Shown here piece after piece: positions 1 to 7,849 of a stretch of DNA of 64,000 nt (its first letter is position 1; each line of letters starts with the position of its first letter). The stretch spans positions 1-64,000 of the forward strand of contig DATDPP010000022.1 of NCBI GenBank assembly GCA_035292685.1. Direction: 5' to 3'. A program made the position numbers and the translations under genes. The DNA is from JALYNX01 sp035292685. GTDB lineage: Bacteria; Actinomycetota; Acidimicrobiia; Spongiisociales; ZC4RG35. The notes beneath the pieces are model-generated. The model was not told the DNA's origin. It searched no databases and worked only from the letters and a program-made list of their open reading frames with translations.

Positions 1-134
1 TTGCTCACGTGTTACTCACCCGTTCGCCGCTCCGTCATACCGGTGGGTTACCCCTCCGGTGTGCGTCGCTCGACTTGCATGCATTAGGCGCGCCGCCAGC
101 GTTCGTCCTGAGCCAGGATCAAACTCTCCAACGT
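1..134 (-). rRNA. rrs: 16S ribosomal RNA, 5' end (cut by window edge)
   Basis: Read on the minus strand, this stretch contains the universal 16S start region (GAGTTTGATCCTGGCTCAG at about 126-108), then GACGAACGCTGGCGGC, GCATGCAAGTCGAGCG and GTGAGTAACACGTGAGC. This corresponds to roughly the first 120-130 bases of E. coli 16S rRNA. The mature 5' end at 134 is estimated from the usual distance upstream of GAGTTTGATC. The rest of the rRNA operon lies off the left edge. The fragment is clearly bacterial but too short to place the organism precisely. Confidence 0.95.
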
Positions 135-447
135 ACATTCACGGGCTCCGTCAGAGACGATGCCCAATCCTGTCAGTCATGAGTTTGCAATTGGGTCTCG
201 GATCTGTGAGAGATCCGAGAGCTTCGATTGCTGCAATGCCCACCACCAGGTCGACGAATCGACAAAGTGGCAAGCGCTTGCTGGCTTTTGGCACATTGTT
301 CAGATGTCAAGGAGCCCAAGCTCCCACACCGGGTGTCAGGCGGGTCGGCGATCAGATCGCTGCCCCGATACATTCGTCAATCGCGTTGGACGCGAGACAT
401 TCCCCTCACCGGATGGTGGGGTACCCGGGAAGTGATTCCCGGGCCGG
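135..447 (-). promoter_or_regulatory. rRNA operon leader with hairpins and a boxA-like element
   Basis: This is the transcribed leader between the rRNA promoter and the 16S 5' end; it carries no credible gene. Visible elements are a perfect 8-bp inverted repeat CCCGGGAA/TTCCCGGG (424-443) just after the predicted start, a 5-bp hairpin GGAGC/GCTCC (311-324), and a perfect 10-bp hairpin TCTCGGATCT/AGATCCGAGA with a 5-base loop (196-220). The sequence TTGACATCTGAACAATG (309-293, minus) resembles the antitermination-associated boxA/leader element upstream of many 16S genes. Assigning antitermination or processing roles is inference. Confidence 0.65.
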
Positions 448-454
448 ACATCGA

Positions 455-482
455 ATAGTAACGAAACCAGGAAGCTAGTCAA
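455..482 (-). promoter_or_regulatory. Predicted sigma-A-type promoter of the rRNA operon
   Basis: On the minus strand there is a -35 hexamer TTGACT (482-477), a 16-base spacer and a -10 hexamer TACTAT (460-455), close to the housekeeping consensus. The -35 lies 3 bases beyond the tyrS stop codon, so tyrS and the rRNA operon run in the same direction. The predicted start is near 447, about 310 bases upstream of the mature 16S end. Confidence 0.7.
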
Positions 483-484
483 GT

Positions 485-1675
485 TCAATCGGCGAGACGC
501 ACGAATCGCCGCTTGCCCACCTTGAGGACCCTCCCCGCCAGGTCGTTTCTGGCGATTTCCCCGTCCGCGACGACCTCCCCATCGAGTCTCACGGCACCCT
601 GTGCCAGCAGGCGGCGGGCTTCCGAGCCTGACTCCCCCGAGACGGCACGCACCAGGGCAGACATCTGCATGGTGTCCCCGGCCGGCAAGGAGAATTCCTC
701 GATGTCGTCGGGCGTCCCTCCGTGTCTGAAGACCAGGTCGAACCCCTCCTCCGCTCTCCTGGCCGCATCCTCGCCCCAGTACAAGGTGGTGACGGCTCGG
801 GCCAGTTGACGCTTGGCCTCCACCGGGTGCAATTCGCCGCTGGTGAGATCTGCCTGGATGCGGTCAACCTCGTCCGGGTCGAAATCGGCAGCCAGGCGGA
901 ACCACTCGGGCATCGCAGCATCGGGGATGCTCATCGTCTTGCCAAACATCTCGCCTGGCTCGTCCTCAACCCCGATGTAGTTGCCCACCGACTGCGACAT
1001 CTTCATGGAGCCGTCGGTTCCGACCAGGAGAGGCATGGTGAGGGCCACCTGAGGCTCCTGGCCGTAGCGCTCCTGGACCACCCTTCCCATCATCAGGTTC
1101 CACAGCTGGTCGCTCCCTCCGAGCTCGACATCGGCCTCGACCGCCACCGAGTCGTACCCCTGAAGCAACGGGTAGAGGAATTCCATCACCGAGATCGGAC
1201 TGCCCTCTTGGTATCTGTTGGCGAAATCGGAACGCTCCAACATCTGGGCGACTGTGGCCGCAGAGGTGAGCTCGAGCAGTTCGCCCATGTCGAGAGCACC
1301 CAGCCATTCGGAGTTGCGCCGGATCTCGAGACGGTCATCGAGAAGAACCTTGCGGAACTGGCCTAGGACGTTCTCGGCGTAGCCGTCGACCTCGGCGGCA
1401 GTGAGGCGCTTTCGGGTGTCGCTCCTGAGTGAGGGGTCACCGACCCGGGCGGTGAAATCACCCACGATCAGCACCGCGACGTGACCCATCTCCTGGAAGT
1501 GCCGGAGCTTGCGTAGCACGACGGCCCAACCCAATGTGACCGAGGGGGCGGTGGGGTCCAGACCCAACTTCACCCGCAGCGGGCGCCCGCTTTCCAGTTT
1601 TGTGACCAGGTCCTCCTCAGGAACGACCTTGTCCGCATGACGAAGGAGATACCGAAGCTGGTCTGCGGGGATCAT
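485..1675 (-). CDS. tyrS: Tyrosyl-tRNA synthetase
   Basis: This enzyme charges tRNA-Tyr with tyrosine in the cytoplasm. The 396-residue protein has the class I catalytic core with DPTAPS at 40-45, GDFTARVGDP at 72-81, the tyrosine-site GSDQLWN at 187-193 and KMSQS at 225-229, followed by a C-terminal S4 RNA-binding domain. The HIGH signature is unusual: where family members have HIGH or HLGH, this protein has TLGW at 47-50, so both signature histidines are absent. The ATG start at 1675 gives the normal length. The stop lies just before the rRNA promoter. Confidence 0.95.
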   Translation of the reverse strand: MIPADQLRYLLRHADKVVPEEDLVTKLESGRPLRVKLGLDPTAPSVTLGWAVVLRKLRHFQEMGHVAVLIVGDFTARVGDPSLRSDTRKRLTAAEVDGYAENVLGQFRKVLLDDRLEIRRNSEWLGALDMGELLELTSAATVAQMLERSDFANRYQEGSPISVMEFLYPLLQGYDSVAVEADVELGGSDQLWNLMMGRVVQERYGQEPQVALTMPLLVGTDGSMKMSQSVGNYIGVEDEPGEMFGKTMSIPDAAMPEWFRLAADFDPDEVDRIQADLTSGELHPVEAKRQLARAVTTLYWGEDAARRAEEGFDLVFRHGGTPDDIEEFSLPAGDTMQMSALVRAVSGESGSEARRLLAQGAVRLDGEVVADGEIARNDLAGRVLKVGKRRFVRLAD

Positions 1676-1710
1676 GGTCGGTGCGAGGGTAAACCACCGG
1701 GAGCCGCGGC

Positions 1711-2274
1711 CTAGTCACCGTTGCCCGTGGAAGTGGCTGCAATGAATCGCCAGGGGAGGTCCTGAGCCTTGGTGACGCCGACTCGCGGCGTCGCCATCAC
1801 CATATGTGGAGCCGACCCCGGCTCGAGACGAAGAACCGATCCAGGCTCGAAGAGGAATGTGCCATCGTGCGAGCCCTCGATGCCCAGAGCCTGGCACAGC
1901 TTGCCCGGCCCGTTGGCCAGATCCTCGTCACGCCCCCGACGAGCGCGGGCAGTGGAGAGCCCGTCGATCACCTCACCGCCGCGGAACAGGATCGCCCAAC
2001 CGGTGCCCTGGGGGCCGGTGGCCACGTTGGCACACCAGTGGACACCGTAGGACCGGTATACGTAAAGCGTGCCGGGGCGCTCGAACATCGACCCGTTGCG
2101 CCCGGTCCTCCCCTTGAAGGCATGAGACGCCGGGTCGTCCCCGCCACGGTAGGCCTCCACCTCGGTGACCCTGACCGCCACCGGTGAGGGGCCTACTTCC
2201 GACACCAACACCGCACCCAGCAGATGAGGTGCAGACAGCTCCGGAGGCTCACCTAGTCGGCTGAGAAGGTCCAC
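1711..2274 (-). CDS. mpg: DNA-3-methyladenine glycosylase (AAG/Mpg family)
   Basis: This base-excision-repair glycosylase removes alkylated purines such as 3-methyladenine. The 187-residue product carries the family landmarks: VTEVEAYRGGDDPASHAF (catalytic Glu and metal/DNA-contact region), RNGSMFERPGTLYVYRSYG, and GPGKLCQALGI near the C-terminus. The reading frame stays open far upstream through pheT, so the start is uncertain. A GTG at 2274, 11 bases after the pheT stop, gives the usual length of about 190 residues. It lies downstream of pheT in the same direction. Confidence 0.9.
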   Translation of the reverse strand: MDLLSRLGEPPELSAPHLLGAVLVSEVGPSPVAVRVTEVEAYRGGDDPASHAFKGRTGRNGSMFERPGTLYVYRSYGVHWCANVATGPQGTGWAILFRGGEVIDGLSTARARRGRDEDLANGPGKLCQALGIEGSHDGTFLFEPGSVLRLEPGSAPHMVMATPRVGVTKAQDLPWRFIAATSTGNGD

Positions 2275-2285
2275 GCGATTCCGGC

Positions 2286-4670
2286 TCAGGCTCCGCGCAG
2301 CTGCGCCCCGAGCCCGCGGGCCCGTTCGATCATTGCCTCCCGCAGCGGCGAAACCTCTTCGTTGGTGAGAGTGCGGTCCGATGCCCGAAGCCGATATCGG
2401 ATGGCAACCGCCCGCTCTCCCCCGCCTATGCCGGCGCCCGTGAACACATCGAAGACGTAAGCCGACTCGACCAGACCCTGGCCTTCTTCGGTCGTCGCAG
2501 CGATGAGGGCGGACACCGGTGTCCCATCGGCAACGAGAAACGATAGATCGAAGTCGGCAGGCGGATACACGGATGGCGACGTCGCCTGTCGGAGGCCAAC
2601 CGGGGCAATCAGCGGGAGGAGGTCCAATTCGGCCACTGCCACCCGACCCGGGATCTCGTACTCGCGCCCCACCTGCGGGCTCAGCTCGCCCACATGACCG
2701 ATCGCCACCCCGTTGAGGGCGACGGCCGCAGTCCGGCCGGGGTGATAGCCAGGCGGTGATGCCGACGCCAATTCGAAATGATCCAGGCCAAGCACCGAAG
2801 CGACCTGACGGAACATTGCAAGTGAGACCTGCCCGTCGGCCATGAGCCCTGGCTCCCCCAAGACGGCCGGCCCGACGGGGCCGGCCGCCAACCACGCCAG
2901 ACGGTCGACTTGTTCGGGGAGTCTGGGGTCGTCCTGGGATGGGCGGGCGACGAAGACTCTGCCGGTCTCGAACAAGGCAACCGAAGAAGCACCGTGCGAG
3001 AAGTTGAAACGGCCGGCGTTGAGAAGGCTGGGCAGCACCGTCGGCCGGAGCCGGGCTTCCTCCTCCCGGAGAGGGTTCTTGACGCGGAGGACATGCTCGA
3101 GACCAATCCCGAACCACCTCAGGTCGGCCTCACCAACAAATGGCAAGGTCACCGCCTGGTTAAGGCCGATGCCCGCCAGCGCCCGATGCAAGACACGCAA
3201 TCTCCTCTGTTCCGCCGTGAGGCCTCCAGCCGGGCCGGTTGGCACGGTTGCGGCGAACTTGTCGAATCCGTGGATCCGGGCGACCTCTTCGACAAGGTCG
3301 GCCTGGCGGGTCACATCCGGGCGGAAGGTGGGGACCACGACCTGCATCGGGTCCTGGCCCCGGACCTCCATACCGAGACGGCCGAGGATGGCACCTACCT
3401 CCTCCCGGCTGAATCCCGGTCCCAGGAGACGGGACACCTCCGCCATCTCGAATTGGATGCTCACCGGCTCGACGACCGTTCCAATCACATCGACACTCGA
3501 TTCAGGGACCTCACCACCGGCCATCTCCGCCACCATGGCGGTGGCCCGGCGATTCGCCTGGTCGGCGAGATTCGGGTCCACGCCGCGCTCGAACCGGGTC
3601 GATGCCTCCGAGCGCAGATTGTGGCGACGGGACATGTACATGATCGTTGGCGGATCCCAGGAGGCAGCCTCCATGAGAACGTTGACGGTCTCTGGCGACA
3701 CTTCCGACCGGGCCCCGCCCATCGTGCCCGACATCGAGGTGGGGCCATCGTCGTCGTAGATGATCAGGTCCTCGGCGCCCAATTCGCGACTCACCCCGTC
3801 GAGGGTCACCAGGCTCTCCCCGGGAGCGGCCCGCTTCACCACCAGCCGGCGTCCCACAATCGAATCGGCGTCGAATGCGTGCAAGGGGTGACCAAGCTCG
3901 AGCATCACATAGTTGGTGGCATCCACGACGTTGGAGATGGCCCTCATCCCCGCTTTAGCCAGCCGATGTCTCACCCACAGAGGCGAACTGTGGACCGTCA
4001 CCCCGCGGATCTCACGCCCGGTGAACCGGCGGCATGCGCTCGGGTCAGCCAACTCGACGGCAACCCCCGTGTCGCCGGGGACGGTTCTCAGCACTCGCTC
4101 CGGGATCGCGTGCTCGATTCCGAGGTAGGCCCCGAGATCACGGGCCAGGCCCAGCAGCGACATCGCATCCGGTCGATTCGGGGTAATCGCCAGCTCGAAG
4201 ACGACGTCCGGGAGCTCGATCAAATCGGAGAACTCCGTGCCGAGACCTGGCTCGCCATCCAGGACCAGAATCCCCGAATGCTCATCACCCAGGCCGAGTT
4301 CTCGATCCGAACAGATCATCCCGTTCGAGTCGACCCCCCGGATCGTGCGACGCCCGATTTCGAGTCCCCCGGGAAGCACCGCACCGGGGCGGGCCACCGC
4401 CACGTAAGCGCCGGCGTCGAAGTTCCATGCCCCACAGATGATCTGCTCTGATCCAGCACCCGCATCCACCTGACAGACCCGGATCTTGTCGGCGTCCGGG
4501 TGGGCGGTGATGTCGACCACCCTGCCGACCACCACACCCGACCAGCCGGCCTCCAGAGTCTCATACCCCTCCACCTCGTGCCCGATCATGGCAAGGACCT
4601 CTGCCAGCTCGGAAGGAGCCATGGCCGGGAGCGCGATGAACTCGGCCAGCCAGCGCAACGGGACCCTCAC
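2286..4670 (-). CDS. pheT: Phenylalanyl-tRNA synthetase beta subunit
   Basis: Beta subunit of the heterotetrameric PheRS. The 794-residue protein shows the expected order: an N-terminal tRNA-binding OB fold (VVGRVVDITAHPDADKIRVC, with GAWNFDAGAYVAVA), the B3/B4 editing domain, the B5 domain, the catalytic-like core, and the C-terminal ferredoxin-fold anticodon-binding domain (SVYPPADFDLSFLV). The GTG start at 4670 overlaps the pheS stop (GTGA), a coupled arrangement. An upstream extension in the same open frame is part of pheS in another frame. Confidence 0.96.
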   Translation of the reverse strand: MRVPLRWLAEFIALPAMAPSELAEVLAMIGHEVEGYETLEAGWSGVVVGRVVDITAHPDADKIRVCQVDAGAGSEQIICGAWNFDAGAYVAVARPGAVLPGGLEIGRRTIRGVDSNGMICSDRELGLGDEHSGILVLDGEPGLGTEFSDLIELPDVVFELAITPNRPDAMSLLGLARDLGAYLGIEHAIPERVLRTVPGDTGVAVELADPSACRRFTGREIRGVTVHSSPLWVRHRLAKAGMRAISNVVDATNYVMLELGHPLHAFDADSIVGRRLVVKRAAPGESLVTLDGVSRELGAEDLIIYDDDGPTSMSGTMGGARSEVSPETVNVLMEAASWDPPTIMYMSRRHNLRSEASTRFERGVDPNLADQANRRATAMVAEMAGGEVPESSVDVIGTVVEPVSIQFEMAEVSRLLGPGFSREEVGAILGRLGMEVRGQDPMQVVVPTFRPDVTRQADLVEEVARIHGFDKFAATVPTGPAGGLTAEQRRLRVLHRALAGIGLNQAVTLPFVGEADLRWFGIGLEHVLRVKNPLREEEARLRPTVLPSLLNAGRFNFSHGASSVALFETGRVFVARPSQDDPRLPEQVDRLAWLAAGPVGPAVLGEPGLMADGQVSLAMFRQVASVLGLDHFELASASPPGYHPGRTAAVALNGVAIGHVGELSPQVGREYEIPGRVAVAELDLLPLIAPVGLRQATSPSVYPPADFDLSFLVADGTPVSALIAATTEEGQGLVESAYVFDVFTGAGIGGGERAVAIRYRLRASDRTLTNEEVSPLREAMIERARGLGAQLRGA

Positions 4671-5716
4671 GAAAACTGCCTCAGGAAGCGCAGGTCGTTG
4701 TCCACGAAATGCCTGATGTTGTTGATGCCATGCCGCACCATCGCCAGACGCTCGACACCCATCCCGAAAGCGAATCCCGTGACCCGTGCCGGGTCGTAAC
4801 CGACCGCTTCGAACACGTTGGGATCGACCATCCCACAGCCGAGCATCTCCAGATGGCCCGCTCCACCACAAACCCGGCACCAGGGCTCTCCGCCGTCGCA
4901 GACGAAGCACGAGACATCGAGCTCGGCGCTCGGCTCGGTGAAAGGGAAGAAGTGCGGTCGTAGTCGGACCGTGGTCTTCGGCCCGAAGAACTCCCTCGCA
5001 AAGTGGGCGAGGGTCCCCTTCAGATCCGGGAAGGTGAGCGAATCGTCGACCGCCAGGCCTTCGATCTGATGAAAGACAGGGAGGTGGGAGGCGTCGATGG
5101 TATCCGTGCGATAGACCTTCCCGGGGACCACGACGTAGACCGGAGGCTGGTGCTGCTCCATCCAGCGGACCTGAACCGGAGAGGTTTGGGTCCGAAGCAG
5201 GACCTCGTCATCCGGGTCCCCGTAATCGAGGTACATGGTGTCCGATTCGAGCCGGCTGGGATGGGTGGGAGGGGTGTTGAGGGCATCGAAGTTGTACCAG
5301 GAGAGCTCCGCTTCGGGCCCCGACGCCACCAGATAGCCGAGCCCGTTGAAGATGTCGACCACCTCATCGATGGTCTGCTGGATCAGGTGGAGTGACCCCT
5401 GAGGGAAGCCGATTGCCTCCAGGGTGACATCAATACGGTCGTCGGTGAGACGGTGCTGCTCGTCGAGTAGGGCGAGGGCGGACCTGCATTGCGCGATCAA
5501 AGCCTCGATCTCGGTGGTGACAACATTGAGCCGGGCCCCAACGTGGGGGCGCTCCGCCGCCTCTATCCCGCCCATGGCCCGACGTACCTTGCCCACCGCG
5601 GAGTTCTTGCCAAGAAGGGCGGTTTCGACCTTGTCCAGCTCCTCCACGCTGCCGGCGCCCTCGATCCTGGGGGCGGCTTCGGAAAGGGCCTCTTCCAGCT
5701 CCGCGATCAGATCCAT
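4667..5716 (-). CDS. pheS: Phenylalanyl-tRNA synthetase alpha subunit
   Basis: Catalytic alpha subunit of PheRS, 349 residues. It has an N-terminal coiled-coil tRNA-binding region and the class II core: HPSRLESDTMYLD, LLRTQTSPVQVRWME (motif 2 region), PVFHQIEGL, and the motif 3 region GFAFGMGVERLAM. Two CxxC pairs (CFVC and CRVC) lie in the stretch before HLEMLGCGMV, as in many bacterial PheS proteins. It is followed by pheT with a 4-base overlap and preceded by the SpoU-family methyltransferase gene. Confidence 0.96.
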   Translation of the reverse strand: MDLIAELEEALSEAAPRIEGAGSVEELDKVETALLGKNSAVGKVRRAMGGIEAAERPHVGARLNVVTTEIEALIAQCRSALALLDEQHRLTDDRIDVTLEAIGFPQGSLHLIQQTIDEVVDIFNGLGYLVASGPEAELSWYNFDALNTPPTHPSRLESDTMYLDYGDPDDEVLLRTQTSPVQVRWMEQHQPPVYVVVPGKVYRTDTIDASHLPVFHQIEGLAVDDSLTFPDLKGTLAHFAREFFGPKTTVRLRPHFFPFTEPSAELDVSCFVCDGGEPWCRVCGGAGHLEMLGCGMVDPNVFEAVGYDPARVTGFAFGMGVERLAMVRHGINNIRHFVDNDLRFLRQFS

Positions 5717-5740
5717 GTCGGCGGCAGGTTAGGGCGCTCG

Positions 5741-6511
5741 CTATCGCTCGCCGTACTTGGTACGCGGTACTTGGTACTTGGACAGGTCGTACATCACGAT
5801 TGCAGCTGCCACCGCGGCGTTGAGACTCTCGACGTTTCCCGGCATCGGGATCGTGACGCGCGAGGCGGTGCCATCCACCACTTCCTCGGGGAGTCCCGAC
5901 GATTCCTCACCCACCAACACCGCATACCTTCCATCCCCCAGGTCGGAGGGCGCCATCCCGCCTCGTGCCACCGTGGCCACAGGCTCGTATCCCAGGCTCA
6001 CGAGATGGCCCAACGATTCGATGGGGATCACCTCGGTTCGGAAGTGCGCCCCCGCCCCCGCCCGGAGCACCTTTGGCGCCCAGGGGTCGGCCGTCCCCGC
6101 CGTGTAGCCGAAAGACCATCCGAAACCGGCCGCGGTGCGGATCATGGTCCCCACATTCCCCGGGTCACCCACCCCCCAGGCCACGACGATTCTCCCGGCA
6201 CCGATGCTTGGGGGGTTCGGGATTTCGATCACCGCCACCGGGCCCTGGGGGCTCTTGGTCCCGGACACCTTGGCCAGCCCGGCACCGTCGACGAGCACCA
6301 GATCGATCCCCCGCCTCGACGCCAGATCCCGGCTTGGCTCGTCGCTCTCGAGGGCGAAAACCACCAAAGGCGCCACATTGGCCAAAAGCGCCTCTTGCAG
6401 AAGGTGTGGACCCTCAATGAGGGTCTGGCCACGATTCCGGCGCTCCCGCACGCGATGAAGCCGGGCCGCATCCACTACCTGGCGGTTCTTCTGGCTGCGG
6501 ACCGGCATCAT
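5741..6511 (-). CDS. SpoU/TrmH-family RNA 2'-O-methyltransferase
   Basis: Predicted S-adenosylmethionine-dependent RNA ribose methyltransferase with a knotted SPOUT fold, about 256 residues. An N-terminal substrate-binding segment (RNRGQTLIEGPHLLQEAL) precedes the SpoU core with all three motifs: GDPGNVGTMIRTA (motif 1), YAVLVGEESSGLP (motif 2) and IPMPGNVESLNAAVAAAIVMYDL (motif 3, split here only for reading). The start at 6511 (two ATGs in tandem) is chosen because the frame further upstream overlaps rplT. The target nucleotide cannot be told from sequence. Its last dozen codons contain repeated GTACTTGG units. Confidence 0.88.
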   Translation of the reverse strand: MMPVRSQKNRQVVDAARLHRVRERRNRGQTLIEGPHLLQEALLANVAPLVVFALESDEPSRDLASRRGIDLVLVDGAGLAKVSGTKSPQGPVAVIEIPNPPSIGAGRIVVAWGVGDPGNVGTMIRTAAGFGWSFGYTAGTADPWAPKVLRAGAGAHFRTEVIPIESLGHLVSLGYEPVATVARGGMAPSDLGDGRYAVLVGEESSGLPEEVVDGTASRVTIPMPGNVESLNAAVAAAIVMYDLSKYQVPRTKYGER

Positions 6512-6531
6512 GTTTTCGCCGCTCGGGCTGT

Positions 6532-6882
6532 TCAGCTCTGCTTCGAAACCTCGACGAGTTGAGCGAATGCCCCGGGGTCCTTCACCGCCATCTCGGCGAG
6601 CATCTTTCGGTCGACCTCGATCTCGTTGGCCCTCAACCCGGCAATCAACTGGTTGTAGGTGGTCCCGTTCTGCCGGGCCGCCGCATTGATCCGGGCGATC
6701 CACAGACGACGAAACTCTCCCTTGCGAGCCCGCCGATCCCGATAGGCGTCCTGCATCGCATGCATGACCTGCTCGTTGGCGGTCCGGTATCGCCGGCTGC
6801 GGGAGCCCTTGTAACCCTTGGCCCGGTCCAGGACCTTCTTGTGCGATTTCTTGGCGTGAACCGCGCGTTTCACACGTGCCAT
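6532..6882 (-). CDS. rplT: 50S ribosomal protein L20
   Basis: Early-assembly 23S rRNA-binding protein of the large subunit, 116 residues. It shows the lysine/arginine-rich N-terminus (MARVKRAVHAKKSHKK, AKGYKGSRSRRYRTA) and the RRLWIARINAAAR segment typical of L20. It is the last gene of the infC-rpmI-rplT operon, 18 bases after rpmI. In other bacteria L20 represses this operon through its leader, which fits the hairpins seen upstream of infC. Confidence 0.97.
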   Translation of the reverse strand: MARVKRAVHAKKSHKKVLDRAKGYKGSRSRRYRTANEQVMHAMQDAYRDRRARKGEFRRLWIARINAAARQNGTTYNQLIAGLRANEIEVDRKMLAEMAVKDPGAFAQLVEVSKQS

Positions 6883-6900
6883 CTCATACCTCCTGGATCC

Positions 6901-7095
6901 TCAGCGACCGAGCAGCTTCTTGGCGGTCTTGGCGTCGCCGGGGGCGAGCTCGACCCGTCCCGCCCGACGGCGGAAGACGTGTTTGCCCTTGGCCAGCCTC
7001 AGATGGCCACGACCCGACTGGCCTCTCATGATCTTGCCCGAACCAGTCACCTTGATTCGCTTCTTGGCTCCGCTGTGGGTCTTCATCTTTGGCAC
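6901..7095 (-). CDS. rpmI: 50S ribosomal protein L35
   Basis: Small basic large-subunit protein, 64 residues, with the family start MPKMKTHSGAKKRIKVTGSG and the HVFRR segment. It is the middle gene of infC-rpmI-rplT, 18 bases after infC and 18 bases before rplT. Confidence 0.96.
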   Translation of the reverse strand: MPKMKTHSGAKKRIKVTGSGKIMRGQSGRGHLRLAKGKHVFRRRAGRVELAPGDAKTAKKLLGR

Positions 7096-7113
7096 AGCGT
7101 CCTCCTGTTTTGA

Positions 7114-7659
7114 CTAAGTCTCTTCGCTGCTCTCGGCGACGGCTCTTGCTTTTCTCGCCGGGGCCAGCACCATCGTCATGCTCCGACCCTCGATTTTGGG
7201 CACCTGCTCCACGACCGCCACGTCGGCCACGTCTTCTGCGAGGCGGTCGAGAAGGTCCTTCCCGAAACCGGGCCGTTCTTGTTCCCTGCCACGGAACCGA
7301 ATCGTCACCTTGACCTTGTCCCCGTCCGCCAGGAATTCCATGGCCTTTCGCTTGGTGATGTCGAAGTCGTGATCGCCGATCCGCACCTTCATGCGGAGCT
7401 CCTTGATCGTGGTTCGAGTCTGCTTCTTTCGAGCTTCGCGTTGTTTGACAGACTGCTCGTACTTGTATTTCCCGTAATCCATCAATCGGCACACCGGCGG
7501 TTTGGCGTTGGGTGCCACTTCGACGAGATCCAGATCGAGTTGCTCTGCGAGCCACATGGCCTCATTGAGTTTTTTGACTCCGATCTGGGAGCCATCCGGT
7601 GCGACGACACGCACCTCTTTCGCTCGTATCGCGCCGTTCACGCGGAGCTCGTTGGTGAT
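7114..7659 (-). CDS. infC: Translation initiation factor IF-3, probable AUC start
   Basis: IF-3 binds the 30S subunit and rejects wrong start codons and wrong initiator tRNAs. The N-terminal domain (RVNGAIRAKEVRVV), linker and C-terminal domain (ELRMKVRIGDHDFDITKRKAMEFL) are all present. The first GTG is at 7641, but the family's N-terminal segment continues upstream as TNELRV. A strong AGGAGG (7672-7667) stands 7 bases before an ATC codon at 7659. An AUC start gives 181 residues. Rare AUU/AUC/AUA starts in infC are known to allow autoregulation by IF-3, so this start is preferred. A terminator-like leader lies just upstream. Confidence 0.93.
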   Translation of the reverse strand: MTNELRVNGAIRAKEVRVVAPDGSQIGVKKLNEAMWLAEQLDLDLVEVAPNAKPPVCRLMDYGKYKYEQSVKQREARKKQTRTTIKELRMKVRIGDHDFDITKRKAMEFLADGDKVKVTIRFRGREQERPGFGKDLLDRLAEDVADVAVVEQVPKIEGRSMTMVLAPARKARAVAESSEET

Positions 7660-7687
7660 GCTGATACCTCCTGTTGAGTGCTAACGC

Positions 7688-7716
7688 AAAAAGCAGCAAG
7701 CGAAAGACTTGCTGCT
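7688..7716 (-). terminator. Terminator/attenuator hairpin in the infC leader
   Basis: On the minus strand a perfect 9-bp stem AGCAGCAAG/CTTGCTGCT with a 7-base loop (7716-7692) runs into a TTTTT tract (7692-7688), the form of an intrinsic terminator. It stands only about 16 bases before the infC Shine-Dalgarno sequence. It could end the long def-to-ribH transcript, act as an attenuator for infC-rpmI-rplT, or both. Two more inverted repeats precede it: GACCGG/CCGGTC at 7720-7736 and a bulged GTGGGAAGC/GCTTCCAC near 7770-7790. Confidence 0.75.
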
Positions 7717-7849
7717 CATGACCGGTCGGGCCGGTCTGATGGACCGCGGCGCGCTATCTGCGGCCGGGTGGGAAGCAGCAGCTTCCACTCTTGCTATCGA
7801 TTGTCGCCTCAACGATACCAGCGGGGGACGACCTATCACCATCCGGTTC

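Noticed and set aside
424..443. 8-bp inverted repeat after the rRNA promoter as a tyrS terminator
   Set aside because: No T tract follows on the minus strand and it lies downstream of the predicted rRNA start, so a leader element is more likely.
59..478. Plus-strand open frame across the rRNA start and leader
   Set aside because: It overlaps 16S rRNA and its promoter, and has no Shine-Dalgarno sequence or protein-like composition.
2910..4451. Long plus-strand open frame (513 codons) opposite pheT
   Set aside because: It is antisense to a clear pheT, has no recognisable domain and is explained by GC-rich third codon positions keeping the opposite strand open.
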